A program made the translations under genes and the position numbers. From positions 1 through 64,000 of IMG/VR virus record IMGVR_UViG_3300021442_000581: 64,000 nt of DNA; one strand, written 5' to 3'. Position 1 is the first letter of the stretch; every line of letters begins with the position of its first letter. Positions 1 to 9,912 of the stretch are shown here, piece by piece. The notes beneath the pieces are model-generated. The model ran no database searches, was not told the DNA's origin, and saw nothing but the letters and a program-made list of their open reading frames with translations. The DNA comes from a virus.

Positions 1-7
1 TTCAGAA

Positions 8-946
8 ATGAATGAAACAATTAAAACTGAGTTTGGAGGAAAGGGTGCAGAGAGACCACCCTGGTTATCTGCTCTTAGTGGACCAGCAAAGGACGGCGCT
101 AGAGATCTTGGTAAGAAAAAGACATATGCAATTGGAAGACAGGGAATGATGCCAGTTGGTGTGGATGATGCAGATAAGGTGGTATCTGTTGATGGTAAAG
201 CTAACATTAATAAGGTTGATGGCAAATATATTAATGATTATGTAGATAAAGTTAATGCTATTCCGTACGGTTCTAGAGAATGGGGTCCGGATAAAACTGA
301 CGTAGAAGATTTAGATTTTATTCCTTTAATTTTTCATGATTTATGGAATAAGAAGGATATAGTTTTTAGAACTATGAATTTAGGAGCTATTACGGATACT
401 GTTACACCAGAATGGACAGAACAGGATTTTATTGGAAGGAGTGTTCCAGCAGCCACTTACAGTAAAACTGATAGAAAATTTTCTTTTGATTTTGATGTAT
501 ATCCAAAGACACGACAAGAATTTCCTATACTATTAGAGAAGGTTAATTATTTAGTTGGTTTATGTTATCCAAATTTAGATAAGTTTATGAGACAAGCAGG
601 ACCACTTATTAAGTTAACTGTTGGTGATATTTTAAGATCTCAAATGGGATATTTAACTGGATGTACAGTAACGTTTCCAGATGATAGTCCATGGGAAATT
701 GATAAAGGTTTAAGATTTACAAAGAGAATAAACCTGTCGATAGATTTTACGTACATAGGTGGATACATTCCAATTGCGACTGGTAAACATTATGGATTGA
801 GTTGGTTGGATGGGCAATCAATGGCAGCTACTGGTGTAGGGTATGAGAAGTTTCCTGGTAGAAATAAGGGAACGGTAAATCCGGATGAAGATGGAAATAA
901 AATACCAGGCATAAATAATCTATTCGCAGAATTGGGTCAAGAATAA
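8..946 (+). CDS. Putative tail-tube/baseplate junction protein
   Basis: A 312-residue protein followed directly by a LysM tail protein and a very large hub-like protein. A flexible, charged first 80 residues precede a core (about 100-270) with the pattern TRQEFPILLEKVNYLVGL..YP, a KLTVGDI segment and FTYIGGYIPIATGKHY. I associate this pattern with phage proteins at the tail tube/baseplate boundary (gp48-like), but that is recall, not a search. It overlaps the next gene by one base (A of ATG shared with TAATG). The frame is open to the window edge, so an earlier start cannot be excluded. Structural role fairly likely, exact role uncertain. Confidence 0.5.
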   Translation: MNETIKTEFGGKGAERPPWLSALSGPAKDGARDLGKKKTYAIGRQGMMPVGVDDADKVVSVDGKANINKVDGKYINDYVDKVNAIPYGSREWGPDKTDVEDLDFIPLIFHDLWNKKDIVFRTMNLGAITDTVTPEWTEQDFIGRSVPAATYSKTDRKFSFDFDVYPKTRQEFPILLEKVNYLVGLCYPNLDKFMRQAGPLIKLTVGDILRSQMGYLTGCTVTFPDDSPWEIDKGLRFTKRINLSIDFTYIGGYIPIATGKHYGLSWLDGQSMAATGVGYEKFPGRNKGTVNPDEDGNKIPGINNLFAELGQE

Positions 947-1251
947 TGTACAACAGATATAAAGAAGCAAGTATTAAAATACACAAAGATAATAGAAAAC
1001 GATATTATAAGCCTTCGTTGTATCCTGATATTCCAGAAAAAGATACGGACATAATTCACATGGTAAAACCCGGTGAAAGGTTAGATCTTTTAGCACACCG
1101 GTATTACGGTGATGTTGGTTTATGGTGGGTAATAAGTAGAGCAAATAGACTTGATCCGTCAGACGTTGGATTAGATGCTGCGATCGAGCTTAGAATACCG
1201 AAAGACGTGGGAGAAGTATTACGTTCGTACAAAGCTTTAAATTTAGGTTAG
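946..1251 (+). CDS. LysM-domain baseplate wedge protein (gp53-like)
   Basis: 101 residues. Residues 40-90 carry a LysM-like stretch: VKPGERLDLLAHRYYGD, then LWWVISRANRLDP and a terminal ELRIP. This is how the LysM-containing T4 gp53 baseplate wedge subunit and small LysM tail proteins look. It is probably a baseplate component. It is translationally coupled to the preceding gene through the TAATG overlap and sits four bases upstream of the hub-like gene. Confidence 0.65.
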   Translation: MYNRYKEASIKIHKDNRKRYYKPSLYPDIPEKDTDIIHMVKPGERLDLLAHRYYGDVGLWWVISRANRLDPSDVGLDAAIELRIPKDVGEVLRSYKALNLG

Positions 1252-1255
1252 TTTA

Positions 1256-4200
1256 ATGGCCGGTTTTAGAAAAAATATTCATAAAAATATAAAAATAGGA
1301 TTAGATGCAAGAGTAAAGGCGTTATCTAACTATTCAAAAACCTCTAGTGGAGAATTACGTTCTCCATTATTGGGTCCTGTATCTGATAGTGATGATTATG
1401 CGTTAACGTATGAGGAGCAAACTTCAAAGAGTCCGTACGTTAGAATGATTTCTCCAGGTACTGTAACAACACAAGTTTTATACGGAACGTTTAACGCTAC
1501 ATTAAAACAGGAAGTAGAAGATGCCTTTACTGGACTTTCTACTGGTGGAGATTCTCCTGATTTTTTTGAAAGTGTTCAAGATAGAATAGGACCCTCGGAT
1601 ACATCATATTATAATATGGATCCGGAAAAACATACTGGAGATATGGCTTTCGGTCGACCAAAACCAGGAATTACAAGTGCAAAGGTGGAGTTTATAAAGT
1701 ACGGTGGAGCAGTTAGAAAAGCAACCGTTAACTGGGTTTGTTTCTCTTTAGACGAATTACAAATGTATACAGAAGGTTCTTTTTTATCAGCTGGAAGAAA
1801 TATTATACTTGATTGGGGATGGGTTAGAAGTGGTAAGGGTAGTGAACAAGTTCCAAAGATTTTAATGGTAGAAAACGATAAGATTGTTTTAGACAGTAGA
1901 TTATTTTCTCCTGATATAGTAGAAAGCAATACAGAGGGTGGAAAAAAGAAAGTAAAAAATCATCCTTCTTCATGGGATATGCTATGGAAGGAACATTATG
2001 GAGATTGGGGTGGAATGATTGGAATTATTTCTAACTTTAGTTGGACTATGAATACTGATGGAAGTTTTGGGTGCATGACAGAAATAATGGCAAAAGGATC
2101 AAGTGTTTTTGATCAACCGATTCCTAGCCCGAAAAAAGAACAGATGAGTGAATTACCTATGGGTCAACAGACTTTTGATAGGTTTATGGTAGATTTGATG
2201 AAGGATGCGGCAGATGGTAAAGTTGATGCTGATATATTAGCAGGTCCGGCTCTTAATATTAAAGAGAGATGTAATACTTTAGATATTGAAATATTAACAA
2301 AATGTTTTGGTAACGTTTTAGAAGCTAAAGCAATAATGAGACAAGCTGTATCGGATGCTCAAAACTCCGGTGAAGATGTAGATCAGGCTATAGAAGATTT
2401 AGAAGTAATAGAATTACCTTGTGTTCGTTCAGCAGAGAAGAATAATATAGTTATCATTTTACGTCCTACGAAATCCGGAACTCTACCGGAAGCAGCCGGA
2501 GGAGATCTACAAATTTTAGAATATTTTGATGAAGATCCTGATACGTTAGAATTTGAAAAGGCAGTAAAAAAAGCTGGAGACATATCTACGGATATTTGGG
2601 TTAGGTGGGGCTGGTTTGAAGATAATGTTGTATCTTACTATGCAGTAGAAAGAACTAAAGAATCAGATTGTGCAGAAGCTGAGTTTAGATCGGTATCCAC
2701 CACAGCAGATGAAACTGGACAGTTGAATTCTGTTGTGATAGCAAATTCAGAAAATTTATACACTATTGATCCAAACGTTTGTCTACTTCCAGGACAGTAT
2801 CCTGCAAGTTGGCATCAAAAACCACCTGATGAGATAGACGGAGTTTCACGGGCAGAAATAGCAGAAAAGCAAATATATTACGAATTAGCTGCGCATATTA
2901 ATGCTAATTGTGAAAAATTTGCAGTAGATTCGGATGATTGGAATAAGGGCGGTTATCTTAGAAATATAATGGTTAATTTATCTCAAATTCAAGCCGCATT
3001 TTCAGGTCCTGGAGAATCTATTCAAAGTGCCATGCTTAAGTTGGCGAATAGTTTAAATGCTGGAGTAAAAGTTTGGAATTTTGACGTTGATAAGTCTGAT
3101 CCTGGAGATGGTCCAACTACTGCAATAACAACTTATTTTATTCATACTCCTGATAGTGGACCTGAGGAAGAAGAAGTTGTTGAAGATAATAGTAAGCCAG
3201 AAAATTCATACGTTTTTGAAAATAATGGATTTAATTCTCTAGTAACTGATATTAATATGTCGTCTACTCTTCCAGATAAATTTGCAATGATGGCTGGATA
3301 CGGACAAACTAGAGCAGAAGAGGATTCTAAACCTTCTGCACAAACAAATCCAGATATTGTTAGAGCATTGTTAAGAGATAGAGGAGATACGTCCGAAGAA
3401 GCCAAACAAGCTAAAGCTATGGGAGAATTTTTCTCTAATCCAAAGAATAAACAAGTTATAGGAACTTTACAAAAAACTCAATCTGAATACGCTGAGTACG
3501 GCCATTTAGATGGTAAAAATAAGATTGGTGAATTACATGAGACGGGATTGTCTTTAGAGAACGGTGGTAGTCAATGGAATCACACCTTTGGAGATACTCT
3601 TATAGCATTGAATCCAACTTCTAAAGCAAATTACGCTAAGCAGTTCGAATCGAAATACATAGATTCTGTGTCTGCTGGACAATCACAAATAGTAGCTACA
3701 CAAGGTGGAGAAATTAAGGCATTGTCCGAACAGAAAGATTTAAATATTATGGCTTGGCCGTCTACAGATGCCAATGATCCTCTAAATAAAAAATTAAGAT
3801 TAGAATTTAAAAAACCTTACGATCAAACTGGAAAATTAAGATCTCATTTTATATCTACTATTAAGTGGTACCATGAGGATTCTCCACTTACGAAAGTAGG
3901 AGCTAATTCAAAAACACTAACGTTACCTATAACTTTAAGCATGACAATAGATGGATGTTCCGGCTTATTTGCCGGCAACATGTTTAGGTTGTCGTATTTA
4001 CCAGCTGAAATGTATGGTCAAACTGATATGAATTCAGGAGCTAGAGTTGGATCACCACCGAAATCGTATTTCCACATGAATGGAGTATCTCATGATATTT
4101 CTGCTACTGGTTGGAAAACTGAAATAGATGCAACATTGAATAAGTATAATCCAGGTAATGTAGATCAGGAAAATGCAGACAAACAAGCGTTGGCCAAATG

Positions 4201-4312
4201 GAAAGAGAAAAATGCGAAAAAATTAAAAGTAAAATTTGCAGAAAATTTAAGAAAGATGGCAATACCTGATGAGAATGAAGCTACTGGAATAGAGATTGTT
4301 GAAGGAGGATAA
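1256..4312 (+). CDS. Large baseplate hub-like structural protein
   Basis: 1018 residues, the largest protein in the window. The N-terminal half contains beta-rich segments (for example VNWVCFSLDELQMY and LDWGWV). The C-terminal part (about 890-970) has a LPITLSMTIDG..GLFAGNMF segment followed by YFHMNGVSHDISATGW.TEIDATL. That ending resembles hub and late-control-protein families, in which the last beta domain closes with a 'V.H.I...GW.T.L.A.L' pattern. A Gly/Glu-rich linker lies near 640-660. Position between a gp53-like protein and another structural candidate supports a baseplate hub. Weak start context (GTTTAATGG), but it is the first ATG after the upstream stop. Confidence 0.5.
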   Translation: MAGFRKNIHKNIKIGLDARVKALSNYSKTSSGELRSPLLGPVSDSDDYALTYEEQTSKSPYVRMISPGTVTTQVLYGTFNATLKQEVEDAFTGLSTGGDSPDFFESVQDRIGPSDTSYYNMDPEKHTGDMAFGRPKPGITSAKVEFIKYGGAVRKATVNWVCFSLDELQMYTEGSFLSAGRNIILDWGWVRSGKGSEQVPKILMVENDKIVLDSRLFSPDIVESNTEGGKKKVKNHPSSWDMLWKEHYGDWGGMIGIISNFSWTMNTDGSFGCMTEIMAKGSSVFDQPIPSPKKEQMSELPMGQQTFDRFMVDLMKDAADGKVDADILAGPALNIKERCNTLDIEILTKCFGNVLEAKAIMRQAVSDAQNSGEDVDQAIEDLEVIELPCVRSAEKNNIVIILRPTKSGTLPEAAGGDLQILEYFDEDPDTLEFEKAVKKAGDISTDIWVRWGWFEDNVVSYYAVERTKESDCAEAEFRSVSTTADETGQLNSVVIANSENLYTIDPNVCLLPGQYPASWHQKPPDEIDGVSRAEIAEKQIYYELAAHINANCEKFAVDSDDWNKGGYLRNIMVNLSQIQAAFSGPGESIQSAMLKLANSLNAGVKVWNFDVDKSDPGDGPTTAITTYFIHTPDSGPEEEEVVEDNSKPENSYVFENNGFNSLVTDINMSSTLPDKFAMMAGYGQTRAEEDSKPSAQTNPDIVRALLRDRGDTSEEAKQAKAMGEFFSNPKNKQVIGTLQKTQSEYAEYGHLDGKNKIGELHETGLSLENGGSQWNHTFGDTLIALNPTSKANYAKQFESKYIDSVSAGQSQIVATQGGEIKALSEQKDLNIMAWPSTDANDPLNKKLRLEFKKPYDQTGKLRSHFISTIKWYHEDSPLTKVGANSKTLTLPITLSMTIDGCSGLFAGNMFRLSYLPAEMYGQTDMNSGARVGSPPKSYFHMNGVSHDISATGWKTEIDATLNKYNPGNVDQENADKQALAKWKEKNAKKLKVKFAENLRKMAIPDENEATGIEIVEGG

Positions 4313-5052
4313 TGGCAAATACTGCACAAAATACTGATGGTACCCTTCCTCCAATCTTTGAAGATGGTGGAAGTGAATTAGTATCAAAATTGAATAAAGC
4401 TCCTTCATCAATAGAGGAGCGAAAAATAGAAAGATCAGAAGGACCATTTATGACACAGATTGGTGAGTTTGGATACTGGGAAGATAAAGGCACTTTAGTT
4501 AGAAAGGATCAACCGTATCATATTCATTACTTAAAAAATAAGAAAGTTATTTACGAGTTAGATGTTAATGGTCAGAGAATAGTACGTGACAGACGAGTAC
4601 CTCAAGAAGTTTATTACTCTGTTCATAATAAACGAAGGGACGAATATCCAAGCAAGTCTTTCCCAACAGCAAAAAATTTACCGTTTAAACAGAAATATAT
4701 TACTAGGGTATTCGCTCAAAATAAATTATATCCTGAAGCCGAAGTTATGGAAGTTAAAAGAAAAACTAAGACGAATTCGTATAGATTTACTAGCATTAAA
4801 TGGCAAATTTCTGGAAGTCCAGGTAAGGCAGAATTATTTAATAAAAAACAGTTGATGATGGCTTCAAGAGTGTTTCCAGATTTAGCAGAACGCATTCCAT
4901 TGTTACAGCTTCATGAATCTAAAGTACTTAGAACTGAAACATCCATTGATATGCTGTTAATAAATCCGAATTATAGTGGAAGTATGCTAGATTATCACGA
5001 ATGGAACACACCACCTCCATCTCTAGATCTAGATAAAGAATTTGGTCTCTAA
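4312..5052 (+). CDS. Conserved-looking structural protein, unknown
   Basis: 246 residues, starting at the ATG that overlaps the stop of the hub-like gene (GGATAATGG). A GAAGGAGG ribosome-binding site lies just upstream. No signal peptide or membrane segment. The protein is basic in the middle and has a proline-rich tail (NTPPPSLDLD). I do not recognise the family. Its place as the last gene of the tail block, before a promoter, suggests a virion or baseplate assembly protein. Confidence 0.55.
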   Translation: MANTAQNTDGTLPPIFEDGGSELVSKLNKAPSSIEERKIERSEGPFMTQIGEFGYWEDKGTLVRKDQPYHIHYLKNKKVIYELDVNGQRIVRDRRVPQEVYYSVHNKRRDEYPSKSFPTAKNLPFKQKYITRVFAQNKLYPEAEVMEVKRKTKTNSYRFTSIKWQISGSPGKAELFNKKQLMMASRVFPDLAERIPLLQLHESKVLRTETSIDMLLINPNYSGSMLDYHEWNTPPPSLDLDKEFGL

Positions 5053-5063
5053 TTGATGAAAAA

Positions 5064-5100
5064 TTGACTTTTCACGTGTAATTGTTATATATATTATTAA
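5064..5100 (+). promoter_or_regulatory. Candidate promoter before the polA-like gene, possibly leaderless
   Basis: TTGACT at 5064-5069 matches a sigma-70 -35 box well. An AT-rich -10 candidate (TATATA, 5086-5091, or TATATT, 5090-5095) follows, and the ATG at 5101 comes only 5-9 bases later. No Shine-Dalgarno sequence is visible. The transcript may therefore start at or almost at the start codon. Confidence 0.5.
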
Positions 5101-6369
5101 ATGGTTATAGAAAACAATAAGCAATATTCTACGCTTATAGATTTGATTCGTGGTAAAGATGTAGCAATAGTTGTAATTCGAGATGACTACAGAATACATC
5201 CCAGAAAATCTAAGGCTATTGTTGCGTCGTTATGTTGTGGATCAGAAAAATACGATATAATATTTAGCCATTCAGAATCTACTTCGAATTTACATCCTGC
5301 AAACATTCAAGAATTAAATGTTGCAAAGAGATTTTGGGTTGATGATGCTAAGCAATTTTATCATTTAACCGGGTTTAAAAATATCTATGATGTTAAAATT
5401 ATGAATTGGGCTAATGATAAAGAATATCCTGATTTACCGATACCGGGTGTTTTTGATTTTGTATACAATAGAGCTAAAAAGGATGGAAATAAAATAGTAC
5501 CATTGATGAAGGTTTTAGAGTATTCTAGAGATCGTTTACTAAATTTGGGAAAGATGAGCGATGAACTAAGCATTACACGGTCTGCTTTAAAGTATAATAG
5601 GTCATCAATTTATTTGGCGAATATTGAATCTGTTGGTATGAAAACAATTGATGATTATTGGTATTCAAACTATAATATGTATACTTCAACTGGAAGACCG
5701 TCAAATACTTTCGGCGGAATAAATTTTGCAGCGTTACCAAAGGAAGATGGAACAAGAAAACAAATAATTTCTAGACATGAATCCGGAATGTTAATAGAAT
5801 TTGATTATGATGCATACCATTTAAGATTGTTGGGAAATGTGTTAGATTATAAATTTCAATTTGATAAGTCCTTACATCAATATTTTGCAGATGAAGTCTA
5901 TCATTGTACGTATGAAGAAGCAAAAACTAAATCATTTCAAATTTTGTATGGAAATTTACCAATAGATGAAAAAAGAAATCCGTTTTTTTACGGAGTTGAT
6001 AGACTTGCTCATGCTATCCAAGATGAGTTTAGTAAGTACAAATGCTTCAAATCTCATATTTATAAGAAACCGTTTGGAATGGAGAGCGTAATTGACGTCA
6101 ATAAAAATAAACTGCTTAATTATTACACTCAGTCATACGAAACCGAACGAAATATGGAAGTTATTGGTAAAATCCAATACTATTTAAGGGAGAAGAAAAC
6201 AAAAATGATTTTGTATACTTACGATAGTTTCCTATTTGATTTTGATATAAAAGAAGGATTAGATATTATTAAAGAGCTTAAAAAAATATCAGAAATAGAT
6301 TCGTTTCCAGTTAGGGTAAAAGCTGGATCAGACTACGATTCACTGAAAGATATAACAGCGAGGTTATAA
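5101..6369 (+). CDS. Minimal family A DNA polymerase-like protein
   Basis: 422 residues. The order of motifs is that of a Pol I palm/fingers. A TGRPSN...GGINFAALPK segment is followed by the motif A equivalent IEFDYDAYHLRLLG, which keeps the metal-binding Asp of DYSQIELR. Then comes motif B (EEAKTKSFQILYGN, the K...F..YG pattern) and a motif C equivalent YTYDSF in place of the usual HDE. There is no room for a complete 3'-5' exonuclease domain, and the size is well below a normal Pol I. Divergence in motif C (Tyr-Asp-Ser) means activity is uncertain. A complete family B polymerase is encoded at 22855, so this is a second polymerase-like protein. It may serve repair or gap filling, or be degenerate. 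Confidence 0.65.
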   Translation: MVIENNKQYSTLIDLIRGKDVAIVVIRDDYRIHPRKSKAIVASLCCGSEKYDIIFSHSESTSNLHPANIQELNVAKRFWVDDAKQFYHLTGFKNIYDVKIMNWANDKEYPDLPIPGVFDFVYNRAKKDGNKIVPLMKVLEYSRDRLLNLGKMSDELSITRSALKYNRSSIYLANIESVGMKTIDDYWYSNYNMYTSTGRPSNTFGGINFAALPKEDGTRKQIISRHESGMLIEFDYDAYHLRLLGNVLDYKFQFDKSLHQYFADEVYHCTYEEAKTKSFQILYGNLPIDEKRNPFFYGVDRLAHAIQDEFSKYKCFKSHIYKKPFGMESVIDVNKNKLLNYYTQSYETERNMEVIGKIQYYLREKKTKMILYTYDSFLFDFDIKEGLDIIKELKKISEIDSFPVRVKAGSDYDSLKDITARL

Positions 6370-9077
6370 TGGACATAAAACAAATAATAAGTAATGCAAT
6401 AGACGAAGTATCATACAAAACTTCAGACGGTATGGTTAATCTTCATGACACGTATCACATGTATATGGTTCAAGAAGAATTAAAAAAGCATATCGATCCA
6501 GATGTTGTTAATTTGATTTTAGAGAAGGATGAAGAAAAAAAGCCAGCCAAAGAACAAGATCCAGAAAAGTATCAATCTATTGGTGGATCAGGATATGCTC
6601 TTAAAGCAAAACTTGGTAAGGATTGGAAAATAGGAGATGATGTTCCTGCTGGAATTCAAAGGTTTACTAAAGATGATAGCGGCAAATTCGTTCCTCAGGG
6701 TGAGAAAGAAGATCCTGAAGCGGGTGCAGGTGGAGAAAAAATGGATTTTACTCCGTCCGATGAGAAGGAAGAGGAAGAAGCAGATTTACAAAATGCAGAT
6801 TTCGATCCTAAAAATGCTGATATAGAAACAAATCCAAGAACTAGAAATAGTTTAGCCGATAAACTAGATTCAGTTGTTACACAAATTCCGTTTGAAAGTG
6901 ATGAAGATAAAGCTGCGTTTCAAAGGGTTATAGATGCCATTAGAAGTGGAGAAGAACCTTCAGAAGAAGATTGGAAAATATTTAACAAGTATGCTCGTGT
7001 TAAGGAAACTAGCGGCCAGTCAACCCCAGAATTTGCGATATACATTTGCAATACTACTCCAGGTGATTTTAGACAGGGTAGAAGAATTAAGGTTGAAATG
7101 CATACTAGTAAGAATGCACATGATCTACGAAGAAAGATGGAAGCTCAAGGTGCAAAGGCTGCTTCTGCAAGTACTACTGCTGGGAAGGCTCCACCAAAAT
7201 TAGCGGGAAAATTAATAACTATGACTAAGATGGCTAAGTCTAAACACGGTGGTGGAGTAAAAGAACATAAAGTTACCCGAAAACCAAAAACTGGTGGACC
7301 AGTACAGGAAGTTAGATTTGGAAATAGAGTTTTAAAGAGAATTCCAGAACCGGATGAAGACAAGTTAATTGCTGAAGTATTGGATAGGTTTGTTGAAATA
7401 ATGAAAGGACCGCCCAAACGTAGTAAAAAGGATGCGACAAGATTAGCTAAGAAAAGAATCAAGACTATCAGACGAAATAACAAAAATATAGATCAGTACG
7501 AAAATATTGATGTAGTTGAAGAAGCTAGATTAGTTAAGTTCGACCCGGATGATCAGGATTCTAGTACTCCGGAAGGAAGAGCAAAAGTTGCTAAAGAAGG
7601 ACCTAAAAATTTAGCCGCTATGATGAGAGAGGAAATGGAAAAACATGGTCCTCTTACTGAAGCTGAAGAAGCAATGTTGAAACGATTAGAGGCATTGGGT
7701 GATATAGACGATCCAGCAGAATACGAAAAAGAGGCTATGAAATTATTAGCAGATATGCAAAAAGTTGAAAGTATGAGAAAGGGTGTTCCGGATATAGCTG
7801 AAGGCGTTATTATGTGTGTTATGAATAAGAAAGGTTTAGACTGTATAGCACCAGCTGGAGAAACGTATAAGGTAGCTGATTTGATTGTGTTCCCACCAGC
7901 AGATGATCCTGAGAATCCAAATTCGGCAGAATACATAGTTTGGTTGGAAAGTACAGGTGGATTAAGTGTTAAGTGGAAAGGTGGAGCGGCTTCAGGAGCG
8001 AGAGCAAAAATTGAAGTAACGGCATTTCAACATGAAGAGACACAAGAACGGTGCACAAAGCTTTTAGATTTACATAATAATTTTATGGGAACTGCATCGC
8101 AACCATTAACACGAAAAAGAATTGATGATGGAAAAGCAGAATTAGACGAACAAGAAAAATGGGCTAGAGAAAATGATTTACTAAATGATGATGATTACGA
8201 TGAAAACGGTGATTTATTAATTCCACCCGCTAAAACTAAAACTTGTAAACAGTGGGCAAAGGATTCAATAGCGGATTGGCAAGCTAAAGGTAAATTACCG
8301 GCTGACTGTACACCAGCATTAAAAGCAATGCGTCCGGAGGTAGAATGTTTAACTGCAGAGAATAAGAAATTACTTGAAGATGGATTAGAACAGTATTGTA
8401 GGGGTGGAGTAATGTTATCTCACATACACAATAGGGATTTAGATTTTCAACCATACGGTAACGCAAATGGTACTGCTGATTCGTTAGAATTATCAAATGG
8501 AATAGACTGCGTAAATCACATGCACTTTCAACCAAATCCAGGTTTTGGCTTTAAAAAGGACGACAATGGAAATCACATTGTTAGACCCAATGCAGTTTAT
8601 GCTGGACATTTAGAGAAAGTTTGTGATGAAAAACCAACTGTTGAAACAAAACCATATTCAGAACAACAGGCTTTAGATGAAACAGGAGAATATTTTGAAA
8701 ATGATGGAGCTTATAACGCAATGCCTGGTTTAGCAGAGGATGAGGATGATTTAGCTCAACAAATTCAAAATGCTCCTGAAGAAATTCTGTCCGATGATGA
8801 TTTAAGAAACTTGATTAACAGCGATGCTGGAGATGTATTAGATGCGGATGATCCCATGGCACATGCTGAAAAGAAAGCTATAGAATATGAAAAGAGCTGG
8901 GATTATATAACAAAAAATATTAAGAGTGGGAAACCACAAGAGGCACCAATAGTTGTAAGAGATAAGACAGGTCAAATGTGGTTATTAGCAGGAAATACTA
9001 GATTAATGGCTCAGACCGGCCATGGAAATAGAATACCAGTAAAAATAATTGATTATGATGGGGTGTTTAAAACATGA
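6369..9077 (+). CDS. 902-aa acidic protein with C-terminal ParB-like domain
   Basis: A long mosaic protein. It has an acidic low-complexity region around 115-150 (EDPEAGAGG, DEKEEEEAD) and a basic middle region near 290-380 (KRSKKDATRLAKKRIKTIRR). A Cys/His-containing segment (about 620-760) includes HIHNRDLDFQPYG and HMHFQPNPGFGF. The last 60 residues read PIVVRDKTGQMWLLAGNTR, a ParB/sulfiredoxin-like nucleotide-binding motif common in phage proteins. Overall role unknown; candidates are a DNA-associated or virion-packaged protein. It overlaps the polA-like gene by one base and the Nudix gene by four. Confidence 0.5.
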   Translation: MDIKQIISNAIDEVSYKTSDGMVNLHDTYHMYMVQEELKKHIDPDVVNLILEKDEEKKPAKEQDPEKYQSIGGSGYALKAKLGKDWKIGDDVPAGIQRFTKDDSGKFVPQGEKEDPEAGAGGEKMDFTPSDEKEEEEADLQNADFDPKNADIETNPRTRNSLADKLDSVVTQIPFESDEDKAAFQRVIDAIRSGEEPSEEDWKIFNKYARVKETSGQSTPEFAIYICNTTPGDFRQGRRIKVEMHTSKNAHDLRRKMEAQGAKAASASTTAGKAPPKLAGKLITMTKMAKSKHGGGVKEHKVTRKPKTGGPVQEVRFGNRVLKRIPEPDEDKLIAEVLDRFVEIMKGPPKRSKKDATRLAKKRIKTIRRNNKNIDQYENIDVVEEARLVKFDPDDQDSSTPEGRAKVAKEGPKNLAAMMREEMEKHGPLTEAEEAMLKRLEALGDIDDPAEYEKEAMKLLADMQKVESMRKGVPDIAEGVIMCVMNKKGLDCIAPAGETYKVADLIVFPPADDPENPNSAEYIVWLESTGGLSVKWKGGAASGARAKIEVTAFQHEETQERCTKLLDLHNNFMGTASQPLTRKRIDDGKAELDEQEKWARENDLLNDDDYDENGDLLIPPAKTKTCKQWAKDSIADWQAKGKLPADCTPALKAMRPEVECLTAENKKLLEDGLEQYCRGGVMLSHIHNRDLDFQPYGNANGTADSLELSNGIDCVNHMHFQPNPGFGFKKDDNGNHIVRPNAVYAGHLEKVCDEKPTVETKPYSEQQALDETGEYFENDGAYNAMPGLAEDEDDLAQQIQNAPEEILSDDDLRNLINSDAGDVLDADDPMAHAEKKAIEYEKSWDYITKNIKSGKPQEAPIVVRDKTGQMWLLAGNTRLMAQTGHGNRIPVKIIDYDGVFKT

Positions 9078-9481
9078 TTAAGTTAAAGGATATACTTATG
9101 TTTGAACAAAAAGTTTCAGATACGGCCGGGATTATTTTAAAGAATGATACTGCCGGAATAGTTTTATGTAAAGAAGAAGAGTGGTGGGGAATTCCTAAGG
9201 GAAGAGTGGATCCTGGGGAAACACCGCTTGAAGCTGCAGTTCGGGAAGTTTTAGAGGAGGTTTCTATTTTGTTGTCTCCTCATGGTTCGCACGTTAATGA
9301 ACCAATAAAATTGAAAACAGTAGAAGAAAATAGTAGAGGTGGAAAATTTTATATTTTTAAATGCTATGTTAAACTTCCAATGGTACTAAAGAAAAGTGCT
9401 GAACATGAAGCAGTCGGATGGTTTATGACCCATCGAAATATGCCAGATAATATCGATCCACGAATTAAGGGGCTAATATAA
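9074..9481 (+). CDS. Nudix hydrolase
   Basis: 135 residues. A near-complete Nudix box spans residues about 50-72: G-RVDPG-E-TPLEAAV-REV-L-EE, matching GX5EX7REUXEEXGU except that the final Gly is Ser. The box is preceded by EEWWGIPK, where the substrate-flanking strand normally lies. Nudix enzymes cleave nucleoside diphosphates linked to another group. In phages these include nucleotide sanitation (MutT-like), ADP-ribose or RNA-cap-type substrates, and the sequence alone does not choose. ATGA overlap with the upstream gene. Confidence 0.85.
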   Translation: MIKLKDILMFEQKVSDTAGIILKNDTAGIVLCKEEEWWGIPKGRVDPGETPLEAAVREVLEEVSILLSPHGSHVNEPIKLKTVEENSRGGKFYIFKCYVKLPMVLKKSAEHEAVGWFMTHRNMPDNIDPRIKGLI

Positions 9482-9870
9482 TGAAAACTCAACTTCTTTG
9501 TACTTTTTGTAAGACGTATGATTTTGATGATACAGTAGATCTTATTAAAATGGCTGCGAATGTTGTTTTTGAAAAGATTTACGTTTTTCAACATGTTGAT
9601 GATCAAGAATCTTTGATTTGTACGTATAATGTAGAAAAAACGGAAGATTTTGTTCAGAATAATAAGACTATGGCAATTCATAGAAAAAAGGAAACTAATA
9701 CTTTGTATACTATCAATGCGTTAAATGAAGCAATTCGAAAGGATAACGACGGAATATTAGATAAGAAATTTTCTTTGGAGTGGAGTCAATATCAAAATAG
9801 TTTATTGCTCACTAATGATGCAGGACTTAACGTAGTTAGAACTAAACTGTATAAAATAGTAAATGTTTAA
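9481..9870 (+). CDS. Hypothetical phage protein
   Basis: 129 residues, no membrane segment, an N-terminal CTFCKTYDF with a CxxC pair. Rich in beta-type segments (VFEKIYVFQHVDD, LICTYNVEKTEDF). It overlaps the Nudix gene by one base (TAATG) and so is probably in the same operon. I do not recognise the family. Confidence 0.5.
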   Translation: MKTQLLCTFCKTYDFDDTVDLIKMAANVVFEKIYVFQHVDDQESLICTYNVEKTEDFVQNNKTMAIHRKKETNTLYTINALNEAIRKDNDGILDKKFSLEWSQYQNSLLLTNDAGLNVVRTKLYKIVNV

Positions 9871-9912
9871 ATATTTATATTAAATTGAAACTGTGTTTAA
9901 GCGAGAATTGCA

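Noticed and set aside
1609-1929. Long minus-strand frame inside the hub-like gene
   Set aside because: It is the antisense of a well-formed coding region, with no start signals; the same holds for the other minus-strand frames over plus-strand genes (for example 7145-7483, 7553-7936, 41648-42037).
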